Below are positions 38,847-51,905 of a stretch of DNA of 64,000 bases, piece after piece. The DNA lies in NCBI GenBank assembly GCA_902729315.2, contig LR746269.1, positions 9,212,231 to 9,276,230 on the forward strand, in the 5' to 3' direction. This DNA is from Spirodela intermedia (Eukaryota; Streptophyta; Magnoliopsida; Alismatales; Araceae). The notes under the pieces are model-generated. The model searched no databases. It was not told where the DNA came from and was given only the letters and a program-made list of their open reading frames with translations. Both the position numbers and the translations under genes were made by a program. The stretch's first letter is position 1; every line of letters begins with the position of its first letter.

Positions 38847-39601
38847 CTCCTCACAGTGGGGTGGGATCCCGCCACATACTCCGCCGCCGGCAAACCCTTA
38901 CCACCGGCGAACGCTCGGCTCCACTCTAGGGTTTTCTTCCTCCCACCAGTTAGAAAATGGCGCCAACTCTGATCTGTCCCAGCTCTGAGATCCGATATTT
39001 TTAATGGGTCACCCGGAACCCATATCGGTAAAAGACACTATGGCCTATTAAGGCCCACACTTGATTAAACGGCCACCTGTACAGTCCCCACGCTCAACCA
39101 GCCGCGGCGGCGGAAGTGGCGGCGCCGCCGCGGGGTTGCGGTGGTGGTCGCCGGAGCGCTGACGCGAGCTTCCACTATCCCGCCGCATTAATGCTTCCTG
39201 ACGGAGCCACTCTCGCCGGCCCTCCGGTGGCTCTGTCCCTACGGCGGCAAAAGCGAAATGCTCTGACGTCGCCGTTGCGTGGTCGTGATTCTCATCGCCC
39301 CTTCTTCGGTCAATCTGCGCCTCCGCCGAACCTTTCCGAGCTAAAGCTGGAGGCAGCGGCGGCGGCGGCGGAGGAGGAGGAGGAGGAGGAGGAGGAGCAG
39401 CGAAGAGTAGAAAGGTCATTCCAGAGTTCTGTTTGATTACTGTTTCGTGAGGGGGGCTTCTACTCGTCTCTGGTTTGAATTTTCTGCCCTAGAAGATGGC
39501 GAAGATTTCATGCTCGAAGCTGGTGATTCCCAGGGTTTAGTATCCTCCGCTGGCGGATCCCTGTTTCTCAGTGGAATGTGAGGGCTGTTGTGCCGGCGGC
39601 G
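38847..39601. promoter_or_regulatory. divergent promoter region shared by TAD3 and the trihelix gene
   Basis: Only 755 bp separate the two start codons, which point away from each other, so both promoters lie here. The centre (39090-39410) is GC-rich with CGG/GGCGGC triplets and a (GAG)n run at about 39368-39400. No TATA box is obvious on either side. A bidirectional CpG-rich promoter is inferred from layout only. Confidence 0.45.
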
Positions 39602-40462
39602 ATGAAGGTCCCAGACAGGAGCAAGAGGGACGAATGGAGCGAGGGCGGGGTGGTGAGCCTGCTCGAGGCGTACGAGGCCAAGTGGATGCTCCGGAATCGG
39701 GCGAAGCTCAAGTGGAGCGATTGGGAGGACGTCGCTCGCCAGGTCTCCGATCGCTGTGCTGGGACGAAGACCCCCAACCAGTGCAAGAACAAGGTTGAGT
39801 CGATGAAGAAGAGGTACCGCTCAGAGTCGTCCTCCATCCAGCCCCCCAGTTTCCGCTCATCGTGGCAGTTCTATTCTCGCATGGACGGGCTGCTGAAGGG
39901 GGCGAAGGCTGAGAATAACGAGGCCAGTGGCCGGCCATTGCCGAAGGTGGTGGTCGATCTGGAAATGGAGGGGAACCTGCAGGAGAGCAATCAGGACGAT
40001 GGGTCCAGCACGTTGCCGGATCATGTTCTAGCCGTCAAGGGGAAGAATGAGAAGGAGAGCAGGGGACTGGACAATGAGCTGAGCACCCCCAGAGGCAAGG
40101 TGGCAGGCGATGTCGGAGAGGGGAGCAGGAGGGTTGGTAATCCATCGAAGAGGAGGGGCTCGGGAAACGAAGTTGCAGAGAGTATAATGTTCCTGGCTCA
40201 TTCGATATTGAAGATTGAGCGGGGGAGGATGGAGATGCAGAGGCATTCAGAGAGGATGAGGATAGAGGCGGAGATTAAGCGCGGGGAGATGGAGCTTAAA
40301 AGGACAGAAATTGTGGCTAAGACCCAGTTGCAGATTGCAAAGATCTTGTCCAGGAGAACCAAAGGAAAGAACGTAAAGTGTGAGAACCCATCAACTCATG
40401 AAGCATCAATGAGAGAAGGAACGGTCAGTTGTCTGCTGCTGCGTTTTCTCTGTGGCCATTGA
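39602..40462 (+). CDS. trihelix transcription factor, SIP1/ASIL-ENAP clade
   Basis: Trihelix (MYB/SANT-like) factors bind GT-type elements. ATG 39602 gives 286 residues. The DNA-binding domain is at about 6-90: RDEWSEGGVVSLLEAYEAKW, KLKWSDWEDVARQVSDRC, then TPNQCKNKVESMKKRYR, followed by FRSSWQFYSRMDGLLKG as in the SIP1 clade. A basic stretch (PSKRRGSGNE) may be a nuclear signal. The C-terminus is a charged helix, RMEMQRHSERMRIEAEIKRG to QLQIAKIL, the clade's dimerising coiled coil. A GTCAGT at 40423 could be a splice donor, with an acceptor near 40517, so the last dozen residues may differ. The family is firm; the paralogue is unknown. Confidence 0.88.
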   Translation: MKVPDRSKRDEWSEGGVVSLLEAYEAKWMLRNRAKLKWSDWEDVARQVSDRCAGTKTPNQCKNKVESMKKRYRSESSSIQPPSFRSSWQFYSRMDGLLKGAKAENNEASGRPLPKVVVDLEMEGNLQESNQDDGSSTLPDHVLAVKGKNEKESRGLDNELSTPRGKVAGDVGEGSRRVGNPSKRRGSGNEVAESIMFLAHSILKIERGRMEMQRHSERMRIEAEIKRGEMELKRTEIVAKTQLQIAKILSRRTKGKNVKCENPSTHEASMREGTVSCLLLRFLCGH

Positions 40463-43119
40463 TGTCTTTTTTCTTTCCAGCAACTGGCTATTTCTGTGTT
40501 TTTCCTTAATTTTCAGGTCAACTGGAGTACTTTCTAAGGAATTCTTGAGCCATGAAACCTACATATGTTCTGAAATAAGACTAATCATACAGAATATTTG
40601 GCTACGTTTCATTATCATCGGCTTCAAATTCTTTGTTGCGATTATCTCGTTATATTGAGACTTCTTCCTATATAGAACCCAGGAAATTATTTCTTGCAAA
40701 AATGTATACTTGTAATTATATATATATATATATATATATATTGGGAATTGATGGCCTATCTTTTCTTGTGTCTTCGGCTTTGACTTCTATCTTCTGTTAC
40801 CTGACTCATTAATGAAATGGGAAGCACTCTGTTATTTTCAGGCTTGTTAACCCAGCCATTAAGAGGCTCTTTAATACGTTCTCACATTCTCCCTTTATTG
40901 ATCTTTTCAAATACTCTCCATAAGATTATCTCATTCTATCTTTTACTATGTCACAATGATGATGATGAATATCCTACTCCTCCCTTCCAGTACGGCGATT
41001 GGTGGCCCATTTACAGAGGATAATGTCACTTCGTGAAATCCATTGTGGATTGGAGATTTAGCTATTCCCATTGCAAGCTTGCTGATTTTGATACATATTG
41101 TTCTCATCTGGCATATGGGGCCTTCTCTCCTTTGAAATAAACAAGAACGGAGAGAGAAATAAGAGCCTCTGTGGATCAGAACGACAAATGTCAGAAAATG
41201 GGCCTGATCTGGGCAAGCTGGTTGGTGGAAGGGACGGGACGCACATTCGACAGATTTAGTGTTCTTCTCCATGGGCAATGTTCTTCTCCGCATCGTATAA
41301 AATGGGCCTGTGATGTCTATTTAGTGTTGCTTGTAGTTGCCTTGCCTCTGTAAAAGAAATGGTTAACCTATAAAATTCTCTCATGTCTGCTTATTCTCAT
41401 CGGATCCCATGGGATTAGACGGAATTTTTTTGTCCTAGAGTGATATCATCCCGCTTCATAGAAACAGATTCATACATAATCTCTTTCCATCTGCCGTTGA
41501 CTTGTGCTCATTTAGCTGGCTTTTAGCCTGTCTTTTTGTTTTATTTGGTACGGAACACAGAAATGTTGGTCAGAGGGTCTCATAAGTTACTTCTACAATG
41601 CTCTTCAATCCTTCATACAGATGCAGAAGTATTGTCAGGTTAGATAACATCAAAATTTCCCTTCAATTCTGTGAAACACCATCATCTCCTATTTGGGTTT
41701 CCCCTTTGTTTGCCATCTGCGAGTGTGATGCTACCTGCATGTGTGGGGCTTTCTCTCCCATTTTGTTCTCTTTTCCTTCCTGTTCTTGATCAATGATCTT
41801 CTGGAATACATTCCCTTCTTGTCTCATCCCCAAACTTCTGAAACAGATTCATACAACAAGGTAATGAGTTTTCTCAATCATTTTTCTTCTGGGATCGTGA
41901 TGGGCACAGTTTACATGAGGATCTGTATGTATACTAGTGATTTCAGTGTGTCCAGATGAACGGATTGAAGAACTTTAATAGGCTTGCACTGACTGTCTCG
42001 ACTTCTGTTTCCGTTGTGATCATTGACTTCACGGATGGCTACAAATTTGTTTTTTTTTTCCGATGCTTATCTTGGGTTGGATAAACGTTGACTTTTGTTT
42101 ATATTTCTGTCAGAATGGCTGATTTCTCTGACTGGAGGGGAACGAAGGGTGATGATTTATCTTGGGCTCTACAGCAATGGCGATCTCGCTCCGATTAGGT
42201 AAGCCTACTTGAAACCCACTTGAATTTGTGTCAAGTACCCCATTACCTTGTTTCCCCCACCTTCTCCAAGATCCTCCTCTTCTCTTCCTCCCCTTTTCCG
42301 CCCATAACCTAAAATCCTAGATTGTACCTTGCTGTGCAATCGGGCTATCTCTGTGGCCCTCGGCATTGACTGAATTAAGGTAATGCCTTGCTGTTCTTGC
42401 GACAGATTATCTCACAACTCCAGGGAACAAACAAATCTGTGCCCGAATCTCTTTTCATGGGAGATTGGGTGAAGAGCTACAGTGAGTGATCTTCCTTGAG
42501 ATGATTGGTGGGCCCGGTCATATGTTGGGTGGACTTCGTCCATGAAAGTGTCGAATTTGACCGGTTCCAATTTGTTTTCGGATTCAATTCATAGCTTGAA
42601 ACAGCCCCTTCAACTCACTTGAGCCCATCCATGCCTTGAAAATTTTTATATATTTTTGGTAAAGTGGACGAATCAGTCACTGTCTTACCGACCCCATATG
42701 GTCAACTCCGGGAGACTGCTATCTCTGGGGGCATGTCGGCGGAGCCCAAGTTCTTCTGGGCCACAGCTTCTTCCAGATTCTCATCTGCTGCCTCCTATTG
42801 CTGATCAGCGATGGGGTTGACACACAGGACCATCAGTTTCCCATGATTTCTTGGCAGTGGTGTCGTTTCTCCAATCTAGCGCAGGGTTGTTGCTTGCTGT
42901 GAGTAGAATGTCACCGTTGCTTTTAGAATATGCCGCTTTCTGTGATCAGGACTAGCACCAAGGCCAGTGAGGGGGTGGTACCTGCGCCAATCAGATGTTG
43001 ACAGATGACCGAATTAATTTAGTATTCCGAAATAGAACAGTCATTGATATTTATGTGCAATTTCTCTGGAAGACTAGGTGGGATAGTCCTATCATTTTTC
43101 ACTGTCTACTTGATAAATT

Positions 43120-43150
<31 letters not shown>

Positions 43151-43438
43151 CTGAATTTTGACCGTCTGAAACCAGTCACTAAAATGAAATATAAGGGAAA
43201 TGGGAGAGGTCCGGGAGGGTTGACCAAAATAATAAAACTTATCCCCAACGGGTTGACCAAGTCAACCTGCTATGATTCTTAAACTAAAATGAATGATTCC
43301 CCTCTGCATACCTTGGAAATGAGACAAAGTACAGTCTTCACTCTCCATCTCTCTACTGGTTTAAAGGCCGAGGAGAAATAACTGAGCACTCTGGCCTTTC
43401 CTCTAGATTCATCGCTCCGGGATCCCCTCCTGTCCGGC
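40463..43438. other. 3' region of the trihelix gene and intergenic DNA
   Basis: Nearly 3 kb without a supported gene. It has a (TA)n run at about 40718-40741 and (GA)n at 43121-43146. A 28-codon frame at 42117-42200, ending right before GTAAGC and preceded by a TTTCTGTCAG acceptor-like site, could be an untranslated or alternative exon but matches no family. Paired GGTTGACC/GGTCAACC motifs occur at 43216-43266. Confidence 0.4.
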
Positions 43439-44476
43439 ATGTCTCCGCCTCCGCCCCCCGCCTCACGGTGGGGAGACTTTGACGACCGGGAAGCCTCTCC
43501 ACGGAGCTGGAAGCTCGCCCGCTCCATCGCGCTCGCCTCCCTGGCCCCTTTCCTTCCTCTGTTCCTGGGTCACTACTTTTCCATCACGCTCTTCCTTCCG
43601 AAGTTCACTGGTCACGGATTCTATGCCTCCTACATCAGAAGCTATCACTCATGGGTGCACCCAAAGCGGTCCGGCAGTGTTATCTTAGGTACGGAGACGG
43701 CGATTGCCGCTGTCTCATTCATCGTAATCTCCGCCTCAGCGGCTTGGTTTGTCTCTGCGCATCTGCCAATCTACTCCAGAGTACGTTTATCTCCGTGGCG
43801 ATTGCTCTCCAAGATGAAGGCTTTATGGTGGGAGCCTTCTGTCTTACGCGTATACTCGACGATAGTACTTTTGGGCTACGTCCTCTCTCTGGTTCTCGTC
43901 TTCAGCATCGTCTTCCTCATCTCCGGCGACGAGCTCCAGTCAAGGGAGCGGGAATTTCTTCTTTATCTACTGGCCGCACTCTCCTTGATCTATACGGGTA
44001 CCATCCAACTAACAATCTATACGGCAGTGTAAATAAATATCGGAGATTCCTCTGCTGATTCCGATTTAGTATGGGTTCAGGCAGGGCGATCCCTTTGTGT
44101 TTTAAAAACCTCACCCACAGGGACTAAAAGAGGTAAATATCGTGTTCATTGCTCGGGGGCTCTTCGGACAGGTGCGCTGGCGTCGGTGGGGGCTTTCGGC
44201 TTCCTTCGGGAGGATGGGAGGCACGGAGTGGAGGCGCTCTGGCGAGCGGCTGCGCTGATGGATGATATGAAACTGGTGAGCTTCCTTGTCTTCTTCCTCT
44301 TGCAGGCGACGGCGCACCGCGTCCTCGTGATCGGCGGCGCGTGGGAGGATGAAATCTGCTCGATAAGGTTGCCAGCGGAGATTTCGATCTCCCCTAAGCC
44401 TGTGTTGGCCAGTGCAGTCTGGACGTTGGGCGCTTGCGGGTTCTTTGGGCAGGTGGGAATTCTTCTTCAGGCGTGA
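43439..44476 (+). CDS. polytopic membrane protein of unknown function, two-exon model
   Basis: The proposed exons are 43439-43997 and 44172-44476, giving 287 residues. Exon 1 encodes a Pro-rich start (MSPPPPPASRWGDFD), then several hydrophobic helices: IALASLAPFLPLFLGHYF, ILGTETAIAAVSFIVISASA and TIVLLGYVLSLVLVFSIVFL. Read straight through it would stop at 44032. Splicing at ACGG/GTACCA to CGGACAG/GTGCG keeps phase and yields LSLIYTG followed by ALASVGAFGFLREDGRHGVE and ALWRAAALMDD, then two more helices. This 'SV..LRED..G.EALWRA' segment lies where the genes at 51.9 and 57.7 kb have 'SVMED..GL.AL.RA', suggesting one loose plant membrane-protein family. The function is unknown. The intron is inferred by eye, and the start codon is the first in frame. 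Confidence 0.6.
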
Positions 44477-45203
44477 GGTCATGGCTCAAAGGCAACCGAC
44501 GAACCATTTAGTATCTTCACTTCCAGTACAGAAAAATCTCATTCTTGTAATCTTGACTTGATGTTATTTAAATAATAAACGGGATTAAACCAGGATCTGT
44601 TGCGTCGGAAAGTTTGGTTTAATAATAAACTGGTTTCTTCTGAAACCATTTTCGACGACGAGTTTTGACCTCGGAGAAACTCCGTTGGGTCAGAAGAAGA
44701 CGAGTGAGTTGCTTCTTCCGGCAGTCTCCATTCTCCACCGATCCATTCCTTTTACTGGTCTGAATGGAAGGAAGATCACCGGAAGAAGGCGGCGGGTTTG
44801 AAGCAGAAGGGAAAGAGAATAGAAACCTGAGGGAGTGAAAGCACGACGGAGGTGAAAGCATGAGTAAAATTTGGTCAAATTGTTAATGACGTATTTTATC
44901 TCGTCCTGGTTCGCATTGGCTTATTAGCCAAACCGGTTTTGGAATGTGGGCATATGAGCTTGGAGGAGGTTTCTGCCAAAACATTTCCTCGAGGTTACTC
45001 TGTCATCTGATGGCACGACTCGCTGTAATAATCTTCTGAAAGCATAGAAAAAGCCTAGATAGGCGAGGGAATACTAAGGGAGTTATAAACCATAGCCTTT
45101 AGCTTGCTGCTTGATTGAGCCGCTTTATGTGATCATATCTGTGCACCATATTATAATTACAATATAAACAATGTAAAATGGAGGAAAATAGTGGTGTCCG
45201 TAA

Positions 45204-45241
<38 letters not shown>

Positions 45242-45775
45242 TCACTCACTCAATCTCTATTTCTTTTCGTCTGTCAACCCCTCTCTGTGTCTCCATCCCA
45301 TCTCTCCCTCCGTCCCTCTCCCTTCCCTATTTCCTCTTTTTGTCGACATATCCCATCCCATATCTCTCCCTCCCTGCAGTTTTCTCCCTCTCTCCTTGGA
45401 ACCCATCTCTCCCCCTTTCCTTCTCTCGCTTACTATGCAGAGTTCCTGTGAGAATGACGGATTTCTTTGGGACGAAGGTATGGACCACAGGCCCAGTGGA
45501 CTTCTCAGGTGCGCAGTACACTCACTATACTGTTGAGGCGCCCAACAAGGTGCAATCGCCAAATCAAGACTGCACATGAAGAACATCCCGGCAAATTGAT
45601 GTCCGATCAAGCGGCCTAATAAATACATTGGATAAAAGAAGCATATTTTGTGTGACATCTGAAAGAAGACATTACAAGACATGCTCTGCATTACTATCCA
45701 ACTCTTATATCAACAGAAAATACAAGGTTCTCAGAGGAGCTGTTGGCTTATATTCCATCACGGGTGACTGAGGAG
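44477..45775. other. intergenic region entering AT-rich DNA
   Basis: No gene is supported. A (TC)n-(AC)n compound tract lies at about 45205-45245, followed by pyrimidine-rich DNA to 45430. Open frames here are composition effects. Confidence 0.5.
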
Positions 45776-48700
45776 GATAACAACATGTGAAGGATAAATT
45801 CCAATTTCTAAAGTTTCAGCAGAATTGGGCAGACAATCAACTCAGATTATTTGGTGATGCCAATGTCGTGGAGGTTAGTGGTCACTAGAATGGGCATCAA
45901 TGGCAGTGAGTGAGCCACTAATTTGTGAAGGAGTGTAGAGAAACGTAAAAGTTGAAAATATATTTAATTAATTCAGGAAGAATAGGTATTTATACCAAGA
46001 CCAATCTTAGTGGGTCAGATCGTGTTAACCAACTTCACTTATGATGAAATCAGATTCAACACGCCTATGAATAAAAAGAACAAAATCACAAAAATAAACT
46101 AGACATATACATAAATAAACAATGGGTATAATATGGATTTAATAGCTTGTTCTCTAACATTCTCTCCAAATCTGGTGAATAGATGTCATGCAATCTTAAT
46201 TCGGACGTGAGCTTTTGGAAATCTGGTCAACCTAATCATTTTGTGAAAATATTTGTTAGTTGTTCATGGGTTGATATATATAATGTGCAGGTAATGCTAT
46301 TATTAAGTTATTCCTCTATGAAGTGTTAGTCGTTCTAGACATATAATTTAATCATGTTGCACTGAGCTGTGTACAATGTTTATAACATATTTATTGTCAA
46401 ACTACAACTTGATTAAATCTTTTGGTTTGATTCTAAGCTTTTTTAATATTTTTTCACAAACAAGGTTTTGCATATTCTTTGTACCATAGTTAAAAACTTT
46501 AACTAGCCATCACTTGTTACTTCTTACTCCTCTATGCAATTAAATTATCCTTAAGCAATGTGTAGTAACTTAATGTTGATCATTGATCTAAATTAGAATC
46601 AGTAAAAATCATTACATCTATATTATGATTATTCTTAAATAATCACCTTTTACCAATAGTTCACTTTGGGTACTATAAAATTCAATTCACAATTAAGAGG
46701 TGAACTTTCTTTACATCATGTTATTATTAATTAAGTATACTTACAAAGTATGTGATGCACAACCTTGTGTGGGAAGGATAACTTAATTTTCCTATGAGAC
46801 ATTGATACTTCTAACTTTTATGCAATAGTATTATTTTCTTTTACATTCTCAAGCTAACAATTTGTATCTATAAGAGTGCTTATGGGTTTAGATCCTAATT
46901 TTTATATCTCCTTAGGAGGTGGATACTGTACTTTTATTGAGAAATACATATTATTTATTCAGAATGAGTTATTTCAATACTAATGAAATATTTTATTTTC
47001 TCAAAATTATAATATCAATTTTTTAAATAAGCACTTAAATGTTCTTTTTATCATTTTATATCACTATTATACCATCTAGATACACTAACAATGTTAGTTT
47101 CCCTTGACAATGAATCTTTAACCAATAGGATATAGTCTCCATTATTAGGTATATTAGCTATCTCTTCATCACTTTTTAAAATCTCTTGAACCAGACTATT
47201 GGTTATTTGAACTCATATAAATTTTTATTTAATTTACAAACTCCATTACCTTTGAAGTCAATTTCAAATTCTTGTGGAGCATCTATATAATTTTCTTCAT
47301 CAAGTTCTCTATATAAAATGTCATTTCTTTTATTAAATTATTGAATATCCTAATTACAATCAACTACTAAAGAAAGTAAAAGTAGATTAGTATTCATCTT
47401 TGTCACTAGAGTAAATTTCTTCAAATAATCTTATCCCCATAAATTTAACTATTACTCTTAGAGATCTATTTAATTTGATATCTTTCTATTGTCTCATGGG
47501 ATTTATGTTTAATAATATTATACCCCTTTACATCAAAATTATATTATTTCCTTTAGGTAATTTTACTATTTCTCTAGTTTGGTTCTTCTCTAATGCCTTC
47601 ATCACTTCATTAGTCTTTTTTTTCATTCTTCACAAGATAATGTTAAAAACATCATGAGGGAATGAATAAGATGTTAAGATAAGTAATGAATGCTCTATAT
47701 GAAGGAGATAAACATTTAAAAGACATAAATTAGTAAATTAGATCCTTAAAGTATTTCTTTTTTATTTTGAAAAAGGCAATGAATAATTCTTCAAGATTTT
47801 TTTTAGTGTAGAGATTGATTGGGATATTTTTGAATATTCTCAAAGCCATGAAAGGATTCATGAGGTGGAAATTCCTTTGAGGTCATATTTAGATGCATAA
47901 GTTCATCTAAAGGTAATATTGGTAACAAGAAGTTTCTAACTTCTAGTCCTTTACTATCATCCTTAGGAACCTTTTTCTCTTCAAGAGAAACATTCCTCAT
48001 GTTAAGAAAGGATTCATGTGCATTAAAGGTTATATAAATTTAAATATTTTTTTGATAAAGGACTCATTTTTTAGTGTTCAAGTATCTAATGAAAACATAG
48101 CTTAGTTCCCATAGATCAAACTTTGATTTGATCATGATTGTGGGCATATCCTACACATCTATAAATCTTATAAATCAAATTATTTTTAACCAAACTTGTG
48201 AATAGTAGAGTGACATAACTTCTAACGGGCTCTTAAATCTAATACTCAAATTGGTAAGCAATTTAAAAGGTGAGTGGGAGTTAAGATTGCTTCTATCTAA
48301 AAATGATTAGATGTATTAATTTGGAATATGTGTAGTTGCAACTTTTAATGTGTGACTATTTTTTCTTCTTTGCTACTTCATTTGATATACAAAGATGATG
48401 ACTCATGAATAATTACTTGTCTTATGAAAAAATTAGTTATTAAATGATTAAAATAATCTCTAACATTATCTGACCTAACTTTTTGATAATTATTTTGAAT
48501 TAATTTTTATTTAATAATTAAAATTACTTATGCCTTACTAACCTCATATTTATGATCTATTAAATAAATTCATCTAGTTCATAAACAATCATTTATGAAG
48601 ATCACAAACAATCTCGTTTCTAAGATATTGAGAGTTGGTGATAATCTCCACACATCACTATGAATAAGTGTAAATAAAGTGAAACTCCATTTGCCACTCA

Positions 48701-49400
48701 TGGGAAGTAAGATCCATCTATAGTTAGCTAATTCACATACATTACATTTGAACTTTTCACATTTATCTTAGAAAATAAATTTGAAAAGACAATAGTGACA
48801 CAATAAAAAACCCTTAGGTGAAACAAAGTTGGTAGTTTCACATCTTGATAAAAGTTGTGAATTTATGGTGCAGGTACATCTTAAGGTTTTGAGATGATAA
48901 AGGTCTGTACTTTTTCATGAGACCCAATCTTCTTGTTCATTACCTTATCATAATTATCACAAATGTTGCTATCAATGGTCACCTTATAATTTATATCATC
49001 AATTATTTTTTTGATAAGATTTTGTACTTGACATAATATGCTAGACTACAATGTGATTCCAACCTCGTGACATGTGTAAAGTTAGTTTATATATTATCAT
49101 TAATTATCATTTCTATATTTGCATTTTTCAATGTCATTTCTATGTTGTAAGATATGAAGCTTAATATATATTGCTATTGTGCAGCATACCTCATCATATA
49201 TTTTCTCAATTATCAGAATGTTACTCACATAGCTTTCACATATTGACATAGTAAGTTTAATGTAATCAATTTGAAAATTCAGCTCTATATTATTTGTGTC
49301 TTGTTGTGCTGACATTTGTAGACAAACTTAATAGGCAAATTTTACAAGTAGTTAGTCTTAAATCTTATTGACTCTATGCAAGGGCTAATATAAGATATCA
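45776..49400 (-). mobile_element. degenerate Ty1/copia LTR retrotransposon
   Basis: The minus strand reads as a decayed copia polyprotein in the right order, full of stops and frameshifts. From high to low coordinates there is a zinc-knuckle/integrase start near 48700, HSDVWRLSPTLNIL (about 48640), RSDNVRDYFNH (about 48450) and HESSSLYI (integrase). Reverse transcriptase follows: ELDEENYIDAPQEFE and VCKLNKNLYEF (about 47220-47310), then LTLLVYLDGIIVI (about 47060-47110), where YVDD has become YLDG, then GKLSYPSHTR (about 46760). RNase H-like remains are at 46200-46480 (LWLKKLLEELRIKP-type). A purine-rich stretch (TTTGGAGAGAA) then meets TGTTAGAGAAC at about 46159, the probable 3' LTR start. 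Its other end and the 5' LTR were not found. The element is inactive. Confidence 0.75.
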
Positions 49401-51233
49401 TGAATGAAATATTTGTTAGGCAATTATACTAATAATGTAACATTGTCATTGTACCGTAGTAATATCTTAGTCACCTTGAGTTTAATAAATCTTATAAGTG
49501 AGTCAACTTTAATTTTGAAAAAAATAAAAGACACAAAAATCTCTTCAAAATGGTCTTGATATCAACTTTTCAATAGTTTAATATATAGAGTGATTTCATG
49601 AAAAAAATTTACTATTTTACCCTCATGCGGATTTGCTTATTATCAAAACTAGGATGGCTCCAAAACCTAGTACCTCAAATAGTAATGTTCACTAGGTTAC
49701 ACATGAGTTAACCTCTTGAAAGTCTTGATGGCCTCATTAAAAGAACATGAAAGACAAGTATATCATGGATTATGCCAATCAAATGGTAAATGTGAATAGA
49801 TAACCCTCAAATAAGGCTCACCTTAAAAATTATTTAAATATATTTTGGTAAAAAAAAAATAGCACAACATATGGGGCTAATGTGTTATTAAAAGTAATCT
49901 AAAATATTTTAGTTCATTGAATCATTCATCATTACCATGTGAGGAGATTATAGTTTGAGAAATGTTCAGCTTTATGTCATCATTTAACACCTTTACATGA
50001 GCTAATCTTTCTATTTATGCTGTAAATAGGGTGTCCTAGTACTAATTTGGCTTCTGGTGACTAGAAGATATACTACCTTTCCAAGTAACATGACTAAAAG
50101 TCGGAGGAGAGTTGCCTAATCTACCACCATAGAGATGGCTCAATTGAGCTCAATTTATCTCTATTTTAAACATGACCTCAGGTCTCTTGACTAAAGGAAA
50201 GAAAGCAAGAGAGGCCGCTGACAGTTGAAGCATGGAACATACTAACCTATATTTTATATAGATTGAGACCTAAGATAATGAAAAGTATAATGTTTGAAGT
50301 CCTCCAAATACCAATGTTTACTTGAGATTGGATGATACTTTCATCCTTATTGAGGGGGGTATCAATCATAAAAAACTAGGGCATCTGGTTGATGATTACC
50401 CTCTCACTCTTTGAACGAAGAGTTCTAGGATCTGGTTTCTTTGGGAAAGGGACTGCCACATGGGTGTAACAAATCAGGGTTTACAACATACCTTGACTTG
50501 ATGAAGCTCTTGTCCTCACTTATCTTAGAACCTTTTTGTCATCTAGGTAAGACTACCCACTTACATAGGGGCTTAATCTAAACTTGTGGGATCTTTCACA
50601 GCTGCAAGAAAATTCACTAAGAAGAGCTCGGCATGTGCAAGGGTTTTCACTTCTGTCCTTAATGAAGATATTGATAGTCTAAATCGATGTTTGAAATTGT
50701 GGTATGAAGTCAACATGTCTTTAATAGCTCTTTGAAATTGTGGAAACATGAGTTAGAAATGAGTTAAAAATGATATTATTTTAAATGAATGTCCCCATTA
50801 ATGTATCTCACGTAATGGAATCATGAGTTAGAAATGATAATAAAAACTAGTGTCCATAATGAGTTTGCATCATGCATGCATCATTTTGACGGTGAAAATT
50901 TTTATTTAATGAGAGAATAGGAAGGTTATTAATCTTCGTAGAGTAACACTCAACTTTAGTCATGTTTGTTTAATCATGATATTCTACCCAGAGTTGACTT
51001 TGGTGTATTATGTCTTGAACTTCAAATTACATAGGAAACCTTAACACCATAAGGTATGTGAATGTGTCATCAACCTTTTCAATAACTACAAGGATTTCAA
51101 ATTTTCTTTATGAGAGTATCTCTTTTATTCCTCATTTACGTCTTGTAATTGATTGCTCTGACCAATAAGTGTTCACATGCGTTCACATGAAATAATTTGC
51201 TTGATGTCTATATTCACTGAGCAACAATTGAGC

Positions 51234-51314
<81 letters not shown>

Positions 51315-51905
51315 CTCATGCTAAAATTGGAAACAAAAATATTTGTAAATTTCACTTTTGACACAAAAATAGCTAGATAATACTTGTAGTTTGAGAAAAT
51401 TAATAAAAGACATTCCAGGACATTAATAGTATTTCTTTCAAAGTATGCAACTGTTCGGCTTGTTGTTCGGGATGGTGAGCAGTATATGGCCATATAAAAT
51501 ATAGGGGGACGCAGTAAGGATTGCCATTGAGTGAAGGTTCGTTGAAAACCTTTGTTATTTCCTTGAACTCCAATGCCCTTATTTCTGCAGAAAACTTGTA
51601 GCATCCTCCCGCCAGCTCCGATATTACCACGCCGTGTCCCAGATCATGCATAAAAAAAATGACGGACAAAACATCATAGATGGCCATGAAAAGTCTGAAA
51701 TGTAGGAAAGCCCCAAACTTCAGGTCAGAAGACAACAACAAGCATTGATCTGTACTAGAGAGTCACGAATACGATGTTGAAGAGGATGATGAGGCAATTT
51801 TTCGATGGAAACATGCCCTTCTATGTGCTCCAAATTCTTGGGTGCATCTTCTTAAGAAGTGAACTTTCTCAGTAGTAGTCATGAAGCTTCTCTATTTTGA
51901 AAGAC
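49401..51905. other. AT-rich intergenic DNA, probably old transposon remains
   Basis: No recognisable gene. A (GA)n array of about 75 bp lies at 51236-51311. A minus frame at 51400-51741 has no ATG start and no family resemblance. Copia-like gag may extend into 49.4-50.3 kb, but I cannot show it. Confidence 0.4.
51236..51311. repeat. (GA)n microsatellite, about 75 bp
   Basis: A perfect GA dinucleotide array in otherwise AT-rich DNA about 600 bp from the 3' end of the 51.9 kb gene. Confidence 0.95.

Noticed and set aside
51400-51741. 113-codon minus-strand frame next to the 51.9 kb gene
   Set aside because: No ATG start (begins with TTG), no hydrophobic or domain pattern, no homologue recognised.
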